Shown one piece after another: positions 1 to 11,460 of a stretch of 64,000 nt of DNA. The stretch spans positions 62,001-126,000 of the forward strand of contig JACVRA010000164.1 of NCBI GenBank assembly GCA_019828545.1. Direction: 5' to 3'. The notes under the pieces were generated by a model. The model saw nothing but the letters and a program-made list of their open reading frames with translations. It did not search any database and was not told the DNA's origin. Position 1 is the stretch's first letter. Each line of letters opens with the position of its first letter. This stretch comes from Paracamarosporium sp. OC-R06-R3. Taxonomy: Eukaryota; Ascomycota; Dothideomycetes; Pleosporales; Didymosphaeriaceae. Both the position numbers and the translations under genes were made by a program.

Positions 1-45
1 ATATTTTTACACCCCTAGATCTATCAACACCTATATTTTGTAGCC

Positions 46-1264
46 TCAATCCCGAGTTACTTTGATATCTTTCGTCACTGTAATCCCCTCCATGATACGC
101 TCCTGCGACTCACTCCTACTGACCAACGTAACCACCGCCTCGCTCTTGGGTTCCTTCCTTCCATTTTTCAGTGCATCCATATGAAAGCTCCCCGCCTGTA
201 TTTTCCCTTTCGACATCTTCCCTCCCTGACTTCCACCGCCATACCTTGCATAGTATCCCCCGCTAGAAGCTCCCCTGCTGCGCCATTTCTGCGGCCACAT
301 CTTAGATATCGTTCGCCGTAGGCTGATAAGACATGCGCAAATAACGCCGACAGCAGCCTCGATAAAAGACCACAGATTCGTAGGCGCAGACTCCCAGGTG
401 GGCTCTTTGAGCTTGAGCGTTTGTGGGAGAGTGGCCATGCGCAAGGTTGTGATAAGACAAATGAAGAAGCCGATGCTGAAGAGAACGACGAGGCCGATGC
501 GATTGCCAAGGGACATATTGAGTTTCATGATCAAGGGGAGCGGAAGGAAAAAGATGATCAAGTCAGTGATAAGATTGGTAATGGCGTTCGTCCAGCTATC
601 GATGTTAGACTAGTATCTTTTTCAGGGGAAGTAACAGCGTACCGATGCCATGCGAAATTTATACATGTTCCTGGTATCGTGCGATCGTAAACTCGTGCGA
701 GGGGTTTGCATTGGAATATCCCGACGAACAGGTAGGCGACTGTCCAGAGACCGCTGACTGCCATCATGATCAAGCAGAGTCTACGGAAACCTTGAATAGG
801 GAATACGCGGTAGTATAGCATAAGGAATGCGAATTTGTTCATTCCGTTTGTAAGGATGTAGAATATTACTGTGAGGTAGAAGTACTGCAGAGCAACTGTC
901 AGCTAAAGAGTCTCTCCCCGCTCATATAACACACACCTTGAGTGCTTCGCGGACACTGCCGCCGGCTTTCACGAGGTCCGGTACGTGCTGTCCAAAACCG
1001 TAATGAGTGGATGCATATATCATGGCTGCAAAGATGATGAGAAAGACCTGGTCCGTCAGTAAATCTCCTGTTGTCCTAGCTAGCTGTAGGACTTACCGTA
1101 GCAGCAATGACAAAGGCGTCCTCAAGACCAAACCATCCGCGGTTCTGCCATGTAGTTGTCATGCGCATGGCGAGCAGCACAAGTGCAACGACGGACAACG
1201 AAATAGACACCCATCTCAGATCGCGCTGCTCATTCACATACGCAGAGAAAATGACTGTGCCCAT
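46..1264 (-). CDS. Rhodopsin-domain (SAT4-type) integral membrane protein
   Basis: Four exons on the minus strand: 1264-1097, 1047-937, 884-643 and 595-46, all with GT...AG introns, give 356 aa. I see about seven hydrophobic segments, starting with one just after the first ATG (SISLSVVALVLLAMRM). The stretch G-W-F-G-L-E-D-A-F-V and the later H-Y-G-F-G are hallmarks of the large fungal rhodopsin-domain family once called SAT4. A cytosolic tail of about 75 residues follows the last membrane segment and is basic and Gly/Ser-rich. Most members have no known function; some lie in secondary-metabolite clusters, so no substrate is inferred. The start at 1264 is the only ATG ahead of the first membrane helix that stays in frame; an ATG at 1312 runs into a stop. 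Confidence 0.85.
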
Positions 1265-3420
1265 CGTTGCACGCTGGTGTCACGACCGAACCAGATCGTA
1301 TCAAGGGACATAAACAAGGGGGGTTGCGCAATGCTCAGTAGTCAGATCAAGAAGCTTGTGCGGTATAAGTAGCTTTAAAGGTGATCTTTTGATCTGTGGT
1401 CGATCTTTTCCTGGTGAAGTGCGTGTCAAGGAATAAAAAACGTGGTACATGAGTGTACCGTGGAAGCACGTTCGCACTCAGGGCATGGGATGTCCCGTCA
1501 CCATGAGGAACGCTGTGAGGAGCCGGAGAGCGCCCTGTCGATCAGGTCGTCTCGCGTCTCCTGTCACTGATGCACACGCGGTACCGCCTTACCAAGGTCC
1601 TGGATCCTTTTGATTACTGCGCATGTGGTCTCAGGCTATCCACTCGGGTCTATTCCGGCTCGAACATGGTATTGACAGACGAAACCCAATGCCCAGACAT
1701 TACCCTGAAAATTTTGACCTGCTATGTGCTTCAGACGATGTCACCAAGACCGGTGTGGCAGGCAGTTTCCAGCTCTAGTGCGCTGCATACTTGCGGCGTG
1801 GTCAACTCCCACGTTGTGGCGCCCTAACGGGACGCTCTGCCTCGTTGTTATTCTCGCCTGCCTATGGTTGACGATGATTGCTTGATCTAATGATAGATGA
1901 GGGTACGCTAGGCGGACTCGAAACGGTATTCACCCGACAGTGACAGGTTGACATGTCTGTTAAAGTTTTCCAACATCGATGATCCTGGTTATGCAATGTC
2001 TCAGGTACAATTGCGCGAATAACAACACTCGCGTATCGCTCAGCTCCGAATTAATAATGATCTATGCCATTAAAACCAGGTTCTTTTAACCCAACAATTT
2101 GTTGTTCGGCTCTTCGAACGCGATCCATGTGTTTTTCGATGACATTGGTGAGCCTCAATATGCAGTTTCGACGGCATTATTGAGATGTGCATAGATACGT
2201 GAGTACGCAAGACATTGCTCGTCGTATCGCATTGACCTGGTCACCGCCTAGCCGTGCCACAATTCCTTCGATCAAGCCTCGAACGGAAGATCAAATTTAC
2301 GGGCCGTGGCTCGGGGCAAAGGTCCCGCTGCCGTTCGCCTCCTCCGCTTGCTCTGCAGCAGGGTTTTCGTCCCGCTAATTGGTTCAATGCACGCACCATG
2401 GACTAGTCCGCCCCGCATAAGTGCGAGACGTTATTGATGGCTCCGGTCTGTGAATAGTCTACAAAAAATATGGAGCACATACGGGACGACGCGCGGATGA
2501 ATAGGTAGAACTCGAGTAAAGACGATCTTGCCTATCTCAAGCCAATGTGTATGCGTTTCTTTTGTGACACCGGAGATCCCCCACCATGAAGCAGATGGTC
2601 GTAATCCATACATGCACCCATGTATTTGACCTCGTTCTCCGATTCGCTATCGCATAACCCGCGGCGTATTCGGCACGCATCAAATCCTTCCGTGCGCAAG
2701 ATCCCACAACTGACACACCATTCCAGCATGGTGGTTCCCTTCCAACCGCGCCGCAATCCGCGTCTTGGCCGTCGAGTATTACGTTCTCATAGGCTCAACA
2801 GTCGGCAGTCTGTATGTATTGCGCCTACGGCGCCATGTCCACCTGCAATAGGAACTTAGTCGACGCCGAAGCGCTAGGATACATTTTCGGTTGCAATCTC
2901 GCATCTTTGAAGGGCATTGGCCACTACGACGCGCAAGTTGCGGTGAATACCTTCCTGCAATAGTTTGGTGCCATCGAAGATGTGCACGCAGAACGAGTGG
3001 GCTCGGTATCGACTCATCTGCGGAGGCGGGACGCAGTGTCAGAATGCAACCCGTGCCCCTTTCACCCTAGCGATGCGAAAGGTTCGAGATGATACAGGAC
3101 TCCACTCGTATGCTCTTGGCCTCAGTGCACGTTGCAGGGTCTCCGCCTCGTTAGACTACCTCGGAGTATCTTCCTTCGTAGAGACTAGAGTTGCAGCCGT
3201 AGTCGTACGACCTTGTTCTCGCCTGCTTCAGAACTTCGCTTTGCTGCAGAAACCTTGTCGTCTCCCGTTGTCTTGGGTCGGCTCCTTCATCTTCTCGCCT
3301 CGTAGTGCTTGCCGACGTTCCCCTCCGAATTTGTGTTGTTCCAAACGAGCCCCACATGCAACCATCTTCCTTCCCTTTTATTCTTCGTCCTGAGCCGCAA
3401 CATCTCCAGAGCAAGCAACA
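1265..3420. other. Gene-poor stretch with possible decayed coding DNA near 2.7-3.1 kb
   Basis: No intact gene is supported in these 2.1 kb. On the plus strand around 2718-2945 two overlapping frames read as membrane-protein-like peptide (A-W-W-F-P-S-N-R-A-A-I then Y-C-A-Y-G-A-M-S-T-C-N), broken by an apparent frameshift near 2815 and a TAG near 2960. This could be the remnant of an old gene, but it matches no family I recognise and chance open frame is possible. The last few hundred bases before 3421 should hold the promoter and leader of the transporter gene. Confidence 0.3.
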
Positions 3421-5173
3421 ATGGCGACAGATACGAATTCGTTAGAGAAGCAGCCCGTCGTTACGGACTCCTCTCCAAGCTTCACATCGAATGAGCGAAC
3501 CGTAGATCGGGCCGCTGAGCGGCGCCTCATTCGTAAACTCGATCTGCGTATCATTCCGGTGTTATGGATCCTCTATCTTTGCAACTTCATTGACAGAGCA
3601 AACGTGAGTATCTCTTGAAATTTCCCAGCCCACCATCCATTGACAACATCCAGATCGGAAATGCCAAAATCGCCGGCATGGAGATAGAGCTCAAGCTCAT
3701 CGGTCAACGCTTCAACATCTGTGTCTGGGTATTCAACCTCGGCTACCTCGTTGCCGGTATTCCATGCACCATCTTGTTCAAAAAGTGTGTAGAAGCCCCA
3801 TTGTTCCAGTCTGTGGGCATGCCGCTTTTATATCATACTAATTCCTTCATGCAGATACGGTCCCAAAACCCTCTGCGTAATGATGCTCCTCTGGGCCATC
3901 ACAGTAATCGGATGCGGCCTAGTAAAAACCTGGCAACAACTCGTCATAACCCGACTACTCGAAGGAATCTGCGAATCCGCCTTCATATCCGGCGCTGCAT
4001 ACCTGATAGGCGCATACTACACTACCGCCGAGTACCTCGGACGCTACGTAATCTTCCTGACTGCAGGTATCATTGCCGGCGCAGTGAACGGATTCATTTC
4101 CAGCCTAATCGCTAAGATGGACGGTGTCAATGGATACGGCGCCTGGCGCTGGATCTTCATCATCGAGGGTATCCTGACCATTGTCATTGCGCTTGGATGC
4201 TGGTTCTTCATCCCGCCGTTCCCGGAACATTGTAACTTTCTCCACGGCGAGGAGAAGGAGCTGATGCTACAGCGTGTGAAGGAAGGAGGACACAATGCGC
4301 ACGACACGATTACCTTCAAGGACGTCCTTCGCGAGCTGGGCGACTGGAAGATCTGGGCTGGGTACGATATTCTCTCCTTCCCCCTCACCGCACCATCCCC
4401 ATATCCCACCCCCTACATATACGCCCAAACCCCAAATCAAACACCACACTAACCCCCCACCCCAGCGTCCTCATGAACCTCGGCGTAACCGAAAACGCAA
4501 ACTCGCTCTCAAACTTCCAGCCCACGATCCTCAGAGGCCTCGGCTACACCTCGACCTCCGCCCAAGTCCACACCATCCCCGTCTACCTAACCGGTGCCGC
4601 CGTATCAGTAATATTCTGCCTGCTCTCCGAGCGCATGAACCACCGCTTCGGCTTCTACCAGCTCGGATTCGTACGTACCCCTTTCCCCTCTCCCCTTGTA
4701 ATGTAGCAACAGGAAACCAGTGCTAATGCTGAGACGCGCAGGCGATATTAGCCGCTGGGTTGATCATCGAGGTCGTGTATCCTTCTTCTGCGGCAACGAG
4801 GTACGCGGGCATGTTCCTTGTGGCGTGCGGTGCGTATCTTGCTATGCCGATTAGTATTATCTGGGTTAGTGTCAATGCGGGGAGTGGGTATAAACGTGCT
4901 ATTGCTATTGCGGCTATTATCAACTTTGGCACGGCTGGCGCGTTTGTGTCTTCCAATGTCTTCCTTTTCAAGGAGACGCCTAGGTTCCACACAGGCTTTA
5001 GCACGGGGCTGGGACTCGCGTGTATGGGTGCTGCGGCGGCGACGGTGTATTTCGTGGGATGCTGGTGGACGAATAAGAAGAGAGATGAGAGTGGGAGGAC
5101 CGAGCCTGTGAGTGAGCAAAGTGAGGTGGAGAAGTTGGGATGGGAGCATCCTAACTTCCGGTTTGTATTGTAA
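3421..5173 (+). CDS. MFS transporter, anion:cation symporter (Dal5/TNA1-like) family
   Basis: Five exons (3421-3603, 3654-3784, 3855-4361, 4466-4670, 4742-5173) join in frame to 485 aa. The protein opens with a soluble acidic segment, then R-K-L-D-L-R-I-I-P and the first helix L-W-I-L-Y-L-C-N-F-I-D-R-A-N, the classic start of the ACS branch that imports allantoate, nicotinate, biotin, pantothenate and similar organic anions. The final H-P-N-F-R-F-V-L is also typical of this branch. About twelve membrane helices can be counted. The gene is tail-to-tail with the NRPS-like reductase (216 bases between stop codons), so transport of a related metabolite is possible but not shown. Codon endings move from C/A in exons 3-4 to G/T in exon 5. 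Confidence 0.92.
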
Positions 5174-5389
5174 GTGGAAGGAGAATAAATGCAGCAGAAA
5201 TTTAGCAACAAGCAAGAGTGTAACACTTTTTGTTATTCTATTGTACATGATTAAAGAAAACAGGGATAAACCCGGGGTGTGCCGATAGAAATCTAATTTG
5301 ATGTGCATATCTTTTGCTTGAATAAGATCACACCTTTACACTAGGGGGCTGGCATTGGTCGCTACCGAGAAGTTGATCCCGGAGAACGC

Positions 5390-8300
5390 TTAGATTGGCT
5401 CGTCGCGGGGCTCGATGAGAATCTCGTTCATGGCGACGTGCTCCGGTTGCTTGAGTGCGTACACAATCGAGTTGGCCACGTCCTCAGGGTCCAAGACCTT
5501 AGCACCCGACGGCTCGCCGAACTTCTTCAATGCCTCTGTATCCGTCGACATGCCAAGAAGATCCGTCGCTACGTTGCCGGGTTGGACGCTCGTCACTCGT
5601 AGGCCAGTACCTGCAGTCTCGACTCGCAGACTTTGAAGTGTGGCCTCCACAAAGAATTTGCTAGCCGAGTAGACCCCGAGTCCTGGGAAGACCTTACGGC
5701 CTGCGTCCGAAGAGATCGCCACGATATGGCCCTTGCCACGAGAGAGCATAGGGGGTACCGTCGATGAAAGGCAATTGAGCAGACCCTTGCAGTTGACGTC
5801 TACGGTACGGTCCCATTCCTCGGTCTGTACGTTCTTCATCATCGTGAAGTACATCACACCAGATACGGAGATGAAGATGTCGATCGGACCCAGTTTCTTC
5901 TCCGTTTCTGCAACGAGTGCTTGTACCTGCTCCCGGTCTGTGACGTCTGTCTTCTGGCAAAAGACTTTGCCCTCGCGCACAACGATACGCTTCTTCAAGT
6001 CTTCGAGAGCTTCGAGACGCCGAGCAGCGAGTGCGACATGACAGCCTTCCCGAGCCAGAGCAGTAGCAGTTGCGGCACCGATTCCAGACGAAGCACCCAT
6101 GACAACAGCTACTTTCCCGTACAGCGGGCCTCGTTTAGGGAGCTGGCCGGTACCACCTGTTGCGTTCGCAGTGGCAGGCGGTTGAGGAAGCCATCCACGT
6201 GCATACCAGTGGCGAGTATAGGTCTCAAGGAGGATCTCATCTACCTTGGGTCGCTCTACAGCAGCGCGGAATGGCCTCGTCTTTGCATTGTCAAGAACGA
6301 CAATATCGCGAAGGAACTCGATACTAGGCATACCGCTGCGGAGTATATCTATTGTGAATGCACCATCTCCACCCTTAGCAGAGCCTCGCTTATCGTCCCA
6401 TAGCTCAACCCACTTTTCGAACTCAATTGGTTGTGTGGGGTAACCAAGGTGGTTCAAATATTCGAATACTGCGCTGGTATCGACGGGTGTGGGGTCGCCC
6501 AGATGGAAGATCACCTGGTCTGCCTCCGTCTCGTTGCCTAGATGGATGATTGCTTTGCTAACAAAATCGACGGGAGTCATCTCAGCCCGCCAACCTTTGA
6601 CGTTGGGGTAATGGCCGATACGAATGGATTCGACCAGTAGCGCAGTGAGAAGATCCCAAGCGTTCGAGGCACCTGTTGCACTGTGTCCGCTAATTGTACC
6701 ACAACGGTGGACCTTCACTGGAAGTCCACGCCGGCCTGCTTCAAGGACTAGCTTTTCAGCGACCCATTTCGTCTGACCGTAGCCATCTGCAAGCTTCTCT
6801 GGTACGTCATCCACATGGAGCATTGCATCTTCAGGCCAGCCAGCTCGTCCAGATGCAGGAGGCAACACTCCGTTTGTCGAGACATACTGGACGGTGGCTC
6901 CACCTTGGCAAGCAAGACGAAGAATCTCCTTCGTGCCAATAACGTTGGGTAGTCGTAACGCAGCATAAGGGTAGACCAAGTTCACAGTAGCCGCAGCATG
7001 AACGACGACGTCCACACGGTTGGCAACGTCCGCAAAAGCATCCGGAGATAGTCCAAAGCGTCTCCGCGACAGGTTTCCGGGCAAAATCTCCACACGCTCC
7101 ATGATGAGATCGCTCCACAAGCCGAAGTCGAGTAAGTTTCGCCTGATTCTCGCAATACCGGCTGGTAAGTCATCTTGGGAAGCATCGCTAAAGCGCACAA
7201 GGCAAATGATTTTGGCAGTAGTGCTATCAAGGAGATCGCGAAGGAGGAAGGCACCGAGAAAACCCGTTACACCAGTAAGAAGAACAGTCTTCGCGTCCTT
7301 AAGTGCCTGCATCTTTGTATTGGTAGGCTGGATATCCTTGTCGAGCACGGAGTCCGCTCGCAAAACAGCAGGAAGGTCGGCTTGCACCGCAGCAGTTTGT
7401 CCGTCGCGAACAGAACGCACTGCGTCAAGATGTCCATTCAGAGTGGCTGGATCAGCAAGCCTGGCAACCGGTATCTTCAAACCAAACCTATTGGAGAGTC
7501 GAGCGGCAAGGTCAGCCAGTAATAGAGAATGCCCGCCCAAATCAAAGAAGTTGTATTCGGGGGTGATAGAGCTGGGCTGGATTCCTAGGATGGAAGCCCA
7601 CACCGAGGTGATTTGGCCGATATCGATTGGGTCTTGTTCGTATGTAGCTCGCTTTCCAGTTGGAGACTTCGTCCTCGTGTTCGGAGGAGGAAGTTGCTTA
7701 AGATCTACTTTCCCAGATACTTCGTGAGTTGGCAGCTCATCCATCTCAACCCATAAATGAGGTATCATATAGTGCGCAAGGTAGGGTTTGAGTACTTGCC
7801 GAGCGCTCATGCTTCGGCACTCATTGTCAACTTCGATGTCAGGTCGCTCAGAAGAAGACGCTTCCTTGTCGCGGACAAAATATGCAACCAACTGTTTGTC
7901 TAAGCCCTCGCCGTGAGCAACGACCGCACAACGATTGACAGACAGATATTGTACGATTGCGTTTTCCACTTTGCCGGGAACCACAGAGTAGCCACGGAGC
8001 TTGATCATGGCTCCGACCCGTCCAGTGATCTCGAGGAGTCCTGATGGGAGCAGTCGTGCCTTGTCACCAGTTCTGTACATTCGGGCACCAGACTTGGCAC
8101 TGAACGGATTTGGTATGAATGCTTTTTCTGTCGTCTCTGGGAGATTAAGATACCCTCGAGCAAGGAGATGGCCACCGACAAAGAGCTCTCCGTTGTCTGA
8201 ATTTCCGAGTCAGCGTGAGTAAAATCAAGGGGAGGCAGCCTCTGAAGGGATATGTCTGAATCAGCCACAGCACTCTATATTGCCTCAGGATGGGACAACA

Positions 8301-9592
8301 CAAAGATCGACTGTACAAGGCTCTTGACTCTAGCCTGAGACATATCCACTTCGTATCCGGGCGTTACGTACTACCGTCTTCGACTCGTTGGCCGCTTTCG
8401 TTTAGAATATAGACATATTTCTTGTCTATCAAAGGAGGACCAACAGGACAGTAGAGAGATTTCGGGTCGATTTTGTCGAGCATCTCCCGAATATCACCAC
8501 AGGCGACCTCATGGGTCTCGCAAGCGCTGTAAACGTTCAGCAAGCGGGCGTTTGGCAAAATTTTAAGACCACGGCGGGCAAGATCTGTAGTCACCACTTC
8601 TCCGTTCAGCCAGATGGTCTTGAGGTTCGGCAGCCTAAACACATGGGTTCAAAGTCAGTAAGAGTATACCGTGAGGTAGGGCGCTTGGGAACAGGCATAT
8701 CTACGGCGCCATGTAAAAAGACGAGTTACGCAGTGTAACCACAGCGTGTGAAAGGCAGAGACCGTTTGGATTTAGACTTTGATCTACAAAGCATTACGTA
8801 CCGGTTGCCGAGGTTCTGGTGCCGGGTGAGAATAGCTGCAAACAGCGTCGGTGTAAAGAGAGTTTCGGTGATCTTCTTCGAAGCCAGCAAGTCAACAAGC
8901 ATACGAGGGTCATAGCTCGCCTCATCAGGAACAGCCACCACGGTCGCGCCGCGGAGGAGCGGTCGGATGATTTCCCACACAAAGAAAACATTACAGGCAA
9001 CGCGATCTCCTGGTTGAAGATCTGACAGACCGAAGCGAAGATCATATGAGAGAACAGCTGCTCTGTGAGGGTTTGCAATGCCTTTAGGCTTGCCGGTAGT
9101 GCCACTTGAGTAAGCAACGAAGCTTAACTTGTCGAGATCAGTCTCTGCGGGCAATGGAGGAAACTGGCTCTTATCCAGATAGCCATTGCTACTGGAGGGT
9201 TCCTCGTCGAGGCTGATGAGAGGGACCCCTTGCTTGATCTTGCCGACCTCAGCACGCACGGTCACGACAACAGCCGGGCGAGCGTCGTCAATGACATCGG
9301 CTAGCAGATCAGGGGGGTATGCAAGCTCGAGGACCAGAAAGGCACCGCCGGCGCGCAAAGCAGCGAGACAAGCAATTACATAGTCAGCAGACCGGGGTAG
9401 TAGTACGCCGACGAGACTGTCGCGACCGACCCCATGGGCTCGGAGGCGGTCGGCTAGAGCTCTGACCTTGTCGTGGAGCTCCGCATAAGTGTAGCTGTGC
9501 TTTTCGTCTTCTAAAGCAACTGCATTGGGGGTCGCGCGTGCTTGTTGGGTGAAGAGCGCCGAGAGATCCTTTGTCGTGTCGATGATGGGCAT
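5390..9592 (-). CDS. NRPS-like A-T-R-SDR enzyme, probable glycine betaine reductase (ATRR-like)
   Basis: Three exons (9592-8802, 8634-8372, 8196-5390) give exactly 1286 aa. Domain order: adenylation domain (P-loop Y-S-S-G-T-T-G-K-P-K-G near residue 170; M-Y-R-T-G-D near 390; A10 lysine in V-S-G-K-V-D near 512), carrier domain with phosphopantetheine serine in D-L-G-G-H-S-L (about 574), NADPH-binding thioester reductase starting L-L-T-G-V-T-G-F-L-G (about 655), then a complete short-chain dehydrogenase (G-A-S-S-G-I-G about 1045, catalytic Y-S-A-S-K). This four-part layout is that of the Aspergillus nidulans ATRR enzyme, which reduces glycine betaine to choline by two successive reductions. In the A4 region the usual amine-binding Asp is replaced (N-V-F-F-V-W-E), which fits a substrate without a free amino group. 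An ATG at 9640 is also in frame; 9592 was chosen because the conserved domain starts at once. Architecture is certain; the betaine substrate is inferred. Confidence 0.9.
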
Positions 9593-11460
9593 GTTTTGGC
9601 GGGAATAGTAATGCGAAGTAGGTATGTGCCGACTGGGCATTTTGACGTATATATCCCACACTTCGCCCCGCAAAAGCAAGGCGTCTCGCCGTTAAAATTC
9701 GGTTCGACAGCTTCCACTGTTGAGACGCTTGACCAGTAATGTCGTTCGCTTATCTGGGCTGCTGGTGGACCTAGAACGAACGAGCTTAGTGTGCCCTTTG
9801 CCGATGACGTTATCTCGGCTGGCGTAAATATTGACGCACTGCAGACGCTGATTGAACCAGACACTATCACGAGGACGTGAAAGAAAAGTCGCCAAATCGT
9901 AAGAGGGCTTGGGTGCGAGGGGAAAGAGGAATGTCGTCGCGGACAGACAAGTAAACACAGGTCACGGCTTGGCGTGGTTTTCTAGCGCGTCGCGGACCGG
10001 CCCAATCTCCTCCCACGGGGAAGGAACGATCGTCGACTTCGAAAAGCGGAGTGTGCTGTCATGTGAGCATGCAGTTCTGCGTACGCCTGAGGGCATGGTG
10101 CTCCTTGATATACCAAATGGATGGCCTTGGGCGACGGTGAGGATGAAGCGGTGTGACCTGCCAGCGCACCACGATGGATAGATACGGTTCACATTGCCTT
10201 GACTCATACGAACGCGTGGGACATGGTCGCAAAGGGGTCAATTCGCAACGGTTCAACGGCCGACAGGTTTGGTTCGCACGGGAGAGCTCGTCTCTGGTGC
10301 CACAGCATGAACTGGGCCCGTTTCGATAGGCCACACCACGTATCCACTGAACACGGAAGGGGAATCATGTTGGACCATGGATGAGCTACCAAACTTCCGA
10401 AGGTGATGCATTTCGGCCAAGGCTTGTCTACCATAGAGTTAGCAAGCGGGAAGGGCAGCACCCATATTCAGCAGCAAGTCTATCAGTCGATATGCTCATA
10501 CAGCTGCTTGTGATCAGCCAGTATATCTTGCAGCAACATCACTGCCGATATCTCCCACACAGCCGGCCGACGGTTGAGGAAGGTGCAATGGCGAGAGGCT
10601 TCCGTGACGAAAGCCGAGCGATAATAGAGTCCTCTCATATAGCCAGTAACGAGCTTCGCGAGCACCCCGTGAGCTATAGAAATACCTTTACGGGACTCAG
10701 CGAGAGTGAAGTGATGGAGTGAAGTGCAACTTAGCTCTCCCCGACTGAACGAGGTCGCGTGTTGGCCGGCCCACCTAACCCCGCACGTGCGCCCTTACCC
10801 AGTTTCTATGTTAGCCCCACGTGCTCACTTCCCCCAAACGAACACAGACTAGGCCTACCCGGGGAGTCGGCATGGGAATTTATCAAGCTGAGATGCATCC
10901 TACTCGGTTAGCCCGATATGGCGAAGGGGACATGTCAGTGTTACGAGGATTCGGATAAGAACACATGCTCGTCTAAAGTGAGCCATATTGGAAGCCCTGA
11001 ATTCAATTATCAAGAGCTTCGTCACATCAGAACCAGACTCGATTAGGATGTTAGCTAGTTATCTATGACCTCGCTAGTTGTGCTGATCCGGAATGTATGA
11101 ACGCCCTTTGGATTAAGTCAACACGTGGCACGCGACACTACACGTGACATGCGAAAGATCGAACGAACTATGATCAGTCATTCATATTTGAAGAATCACC
11201 ATATCCTCACAATGGCCATCATCGAAGAATACATAGGTTATCCTTCGAATAGACGCTGAGAGTGAATTATTCGATAAAAGAAATCGTTTACATTAAAAAC
11301 ATGAGGTCGCGACATGATGAAGTGGTGGAGGAACGAGAAATTTCACTACATGGCGTACAGGTTATGTTAGCAGAGACACAAAATCAAAGCAAAAACAATA
11401 TTCAAGCAGTATCAAGGCAATGCACGTATTATTTCCCAAGGATTGACACCCACAAGTTCA
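9593..11460. other. Intergenic, no gene seen
   Basis: Nearly 1.9 kb separate the starting end of the NRPS-like gene from the 3' end of the GMC gene. Only short overlapping open frames of unlike composition are present, none with a recognisable motif or splice structure. The part next to 9592 must hold the promoter of the NRPS-like gene. Confidence 0.6.

Noticed and set aside
2965..3393. 142-codon plus-strand frame just before the MFS transporter
   Set aside because: Ends inside the expected leader of the transporter gene, Cys/Arg/Ser-rich, no motif and no homology that I recognise.
9909..10722. Several 80-113 codon frames between the NRPS-like and GMC genes
   Set aside because: Overlapping frames on both strands with no motif, no splice continuity and no codon bias like neighbouring genes.
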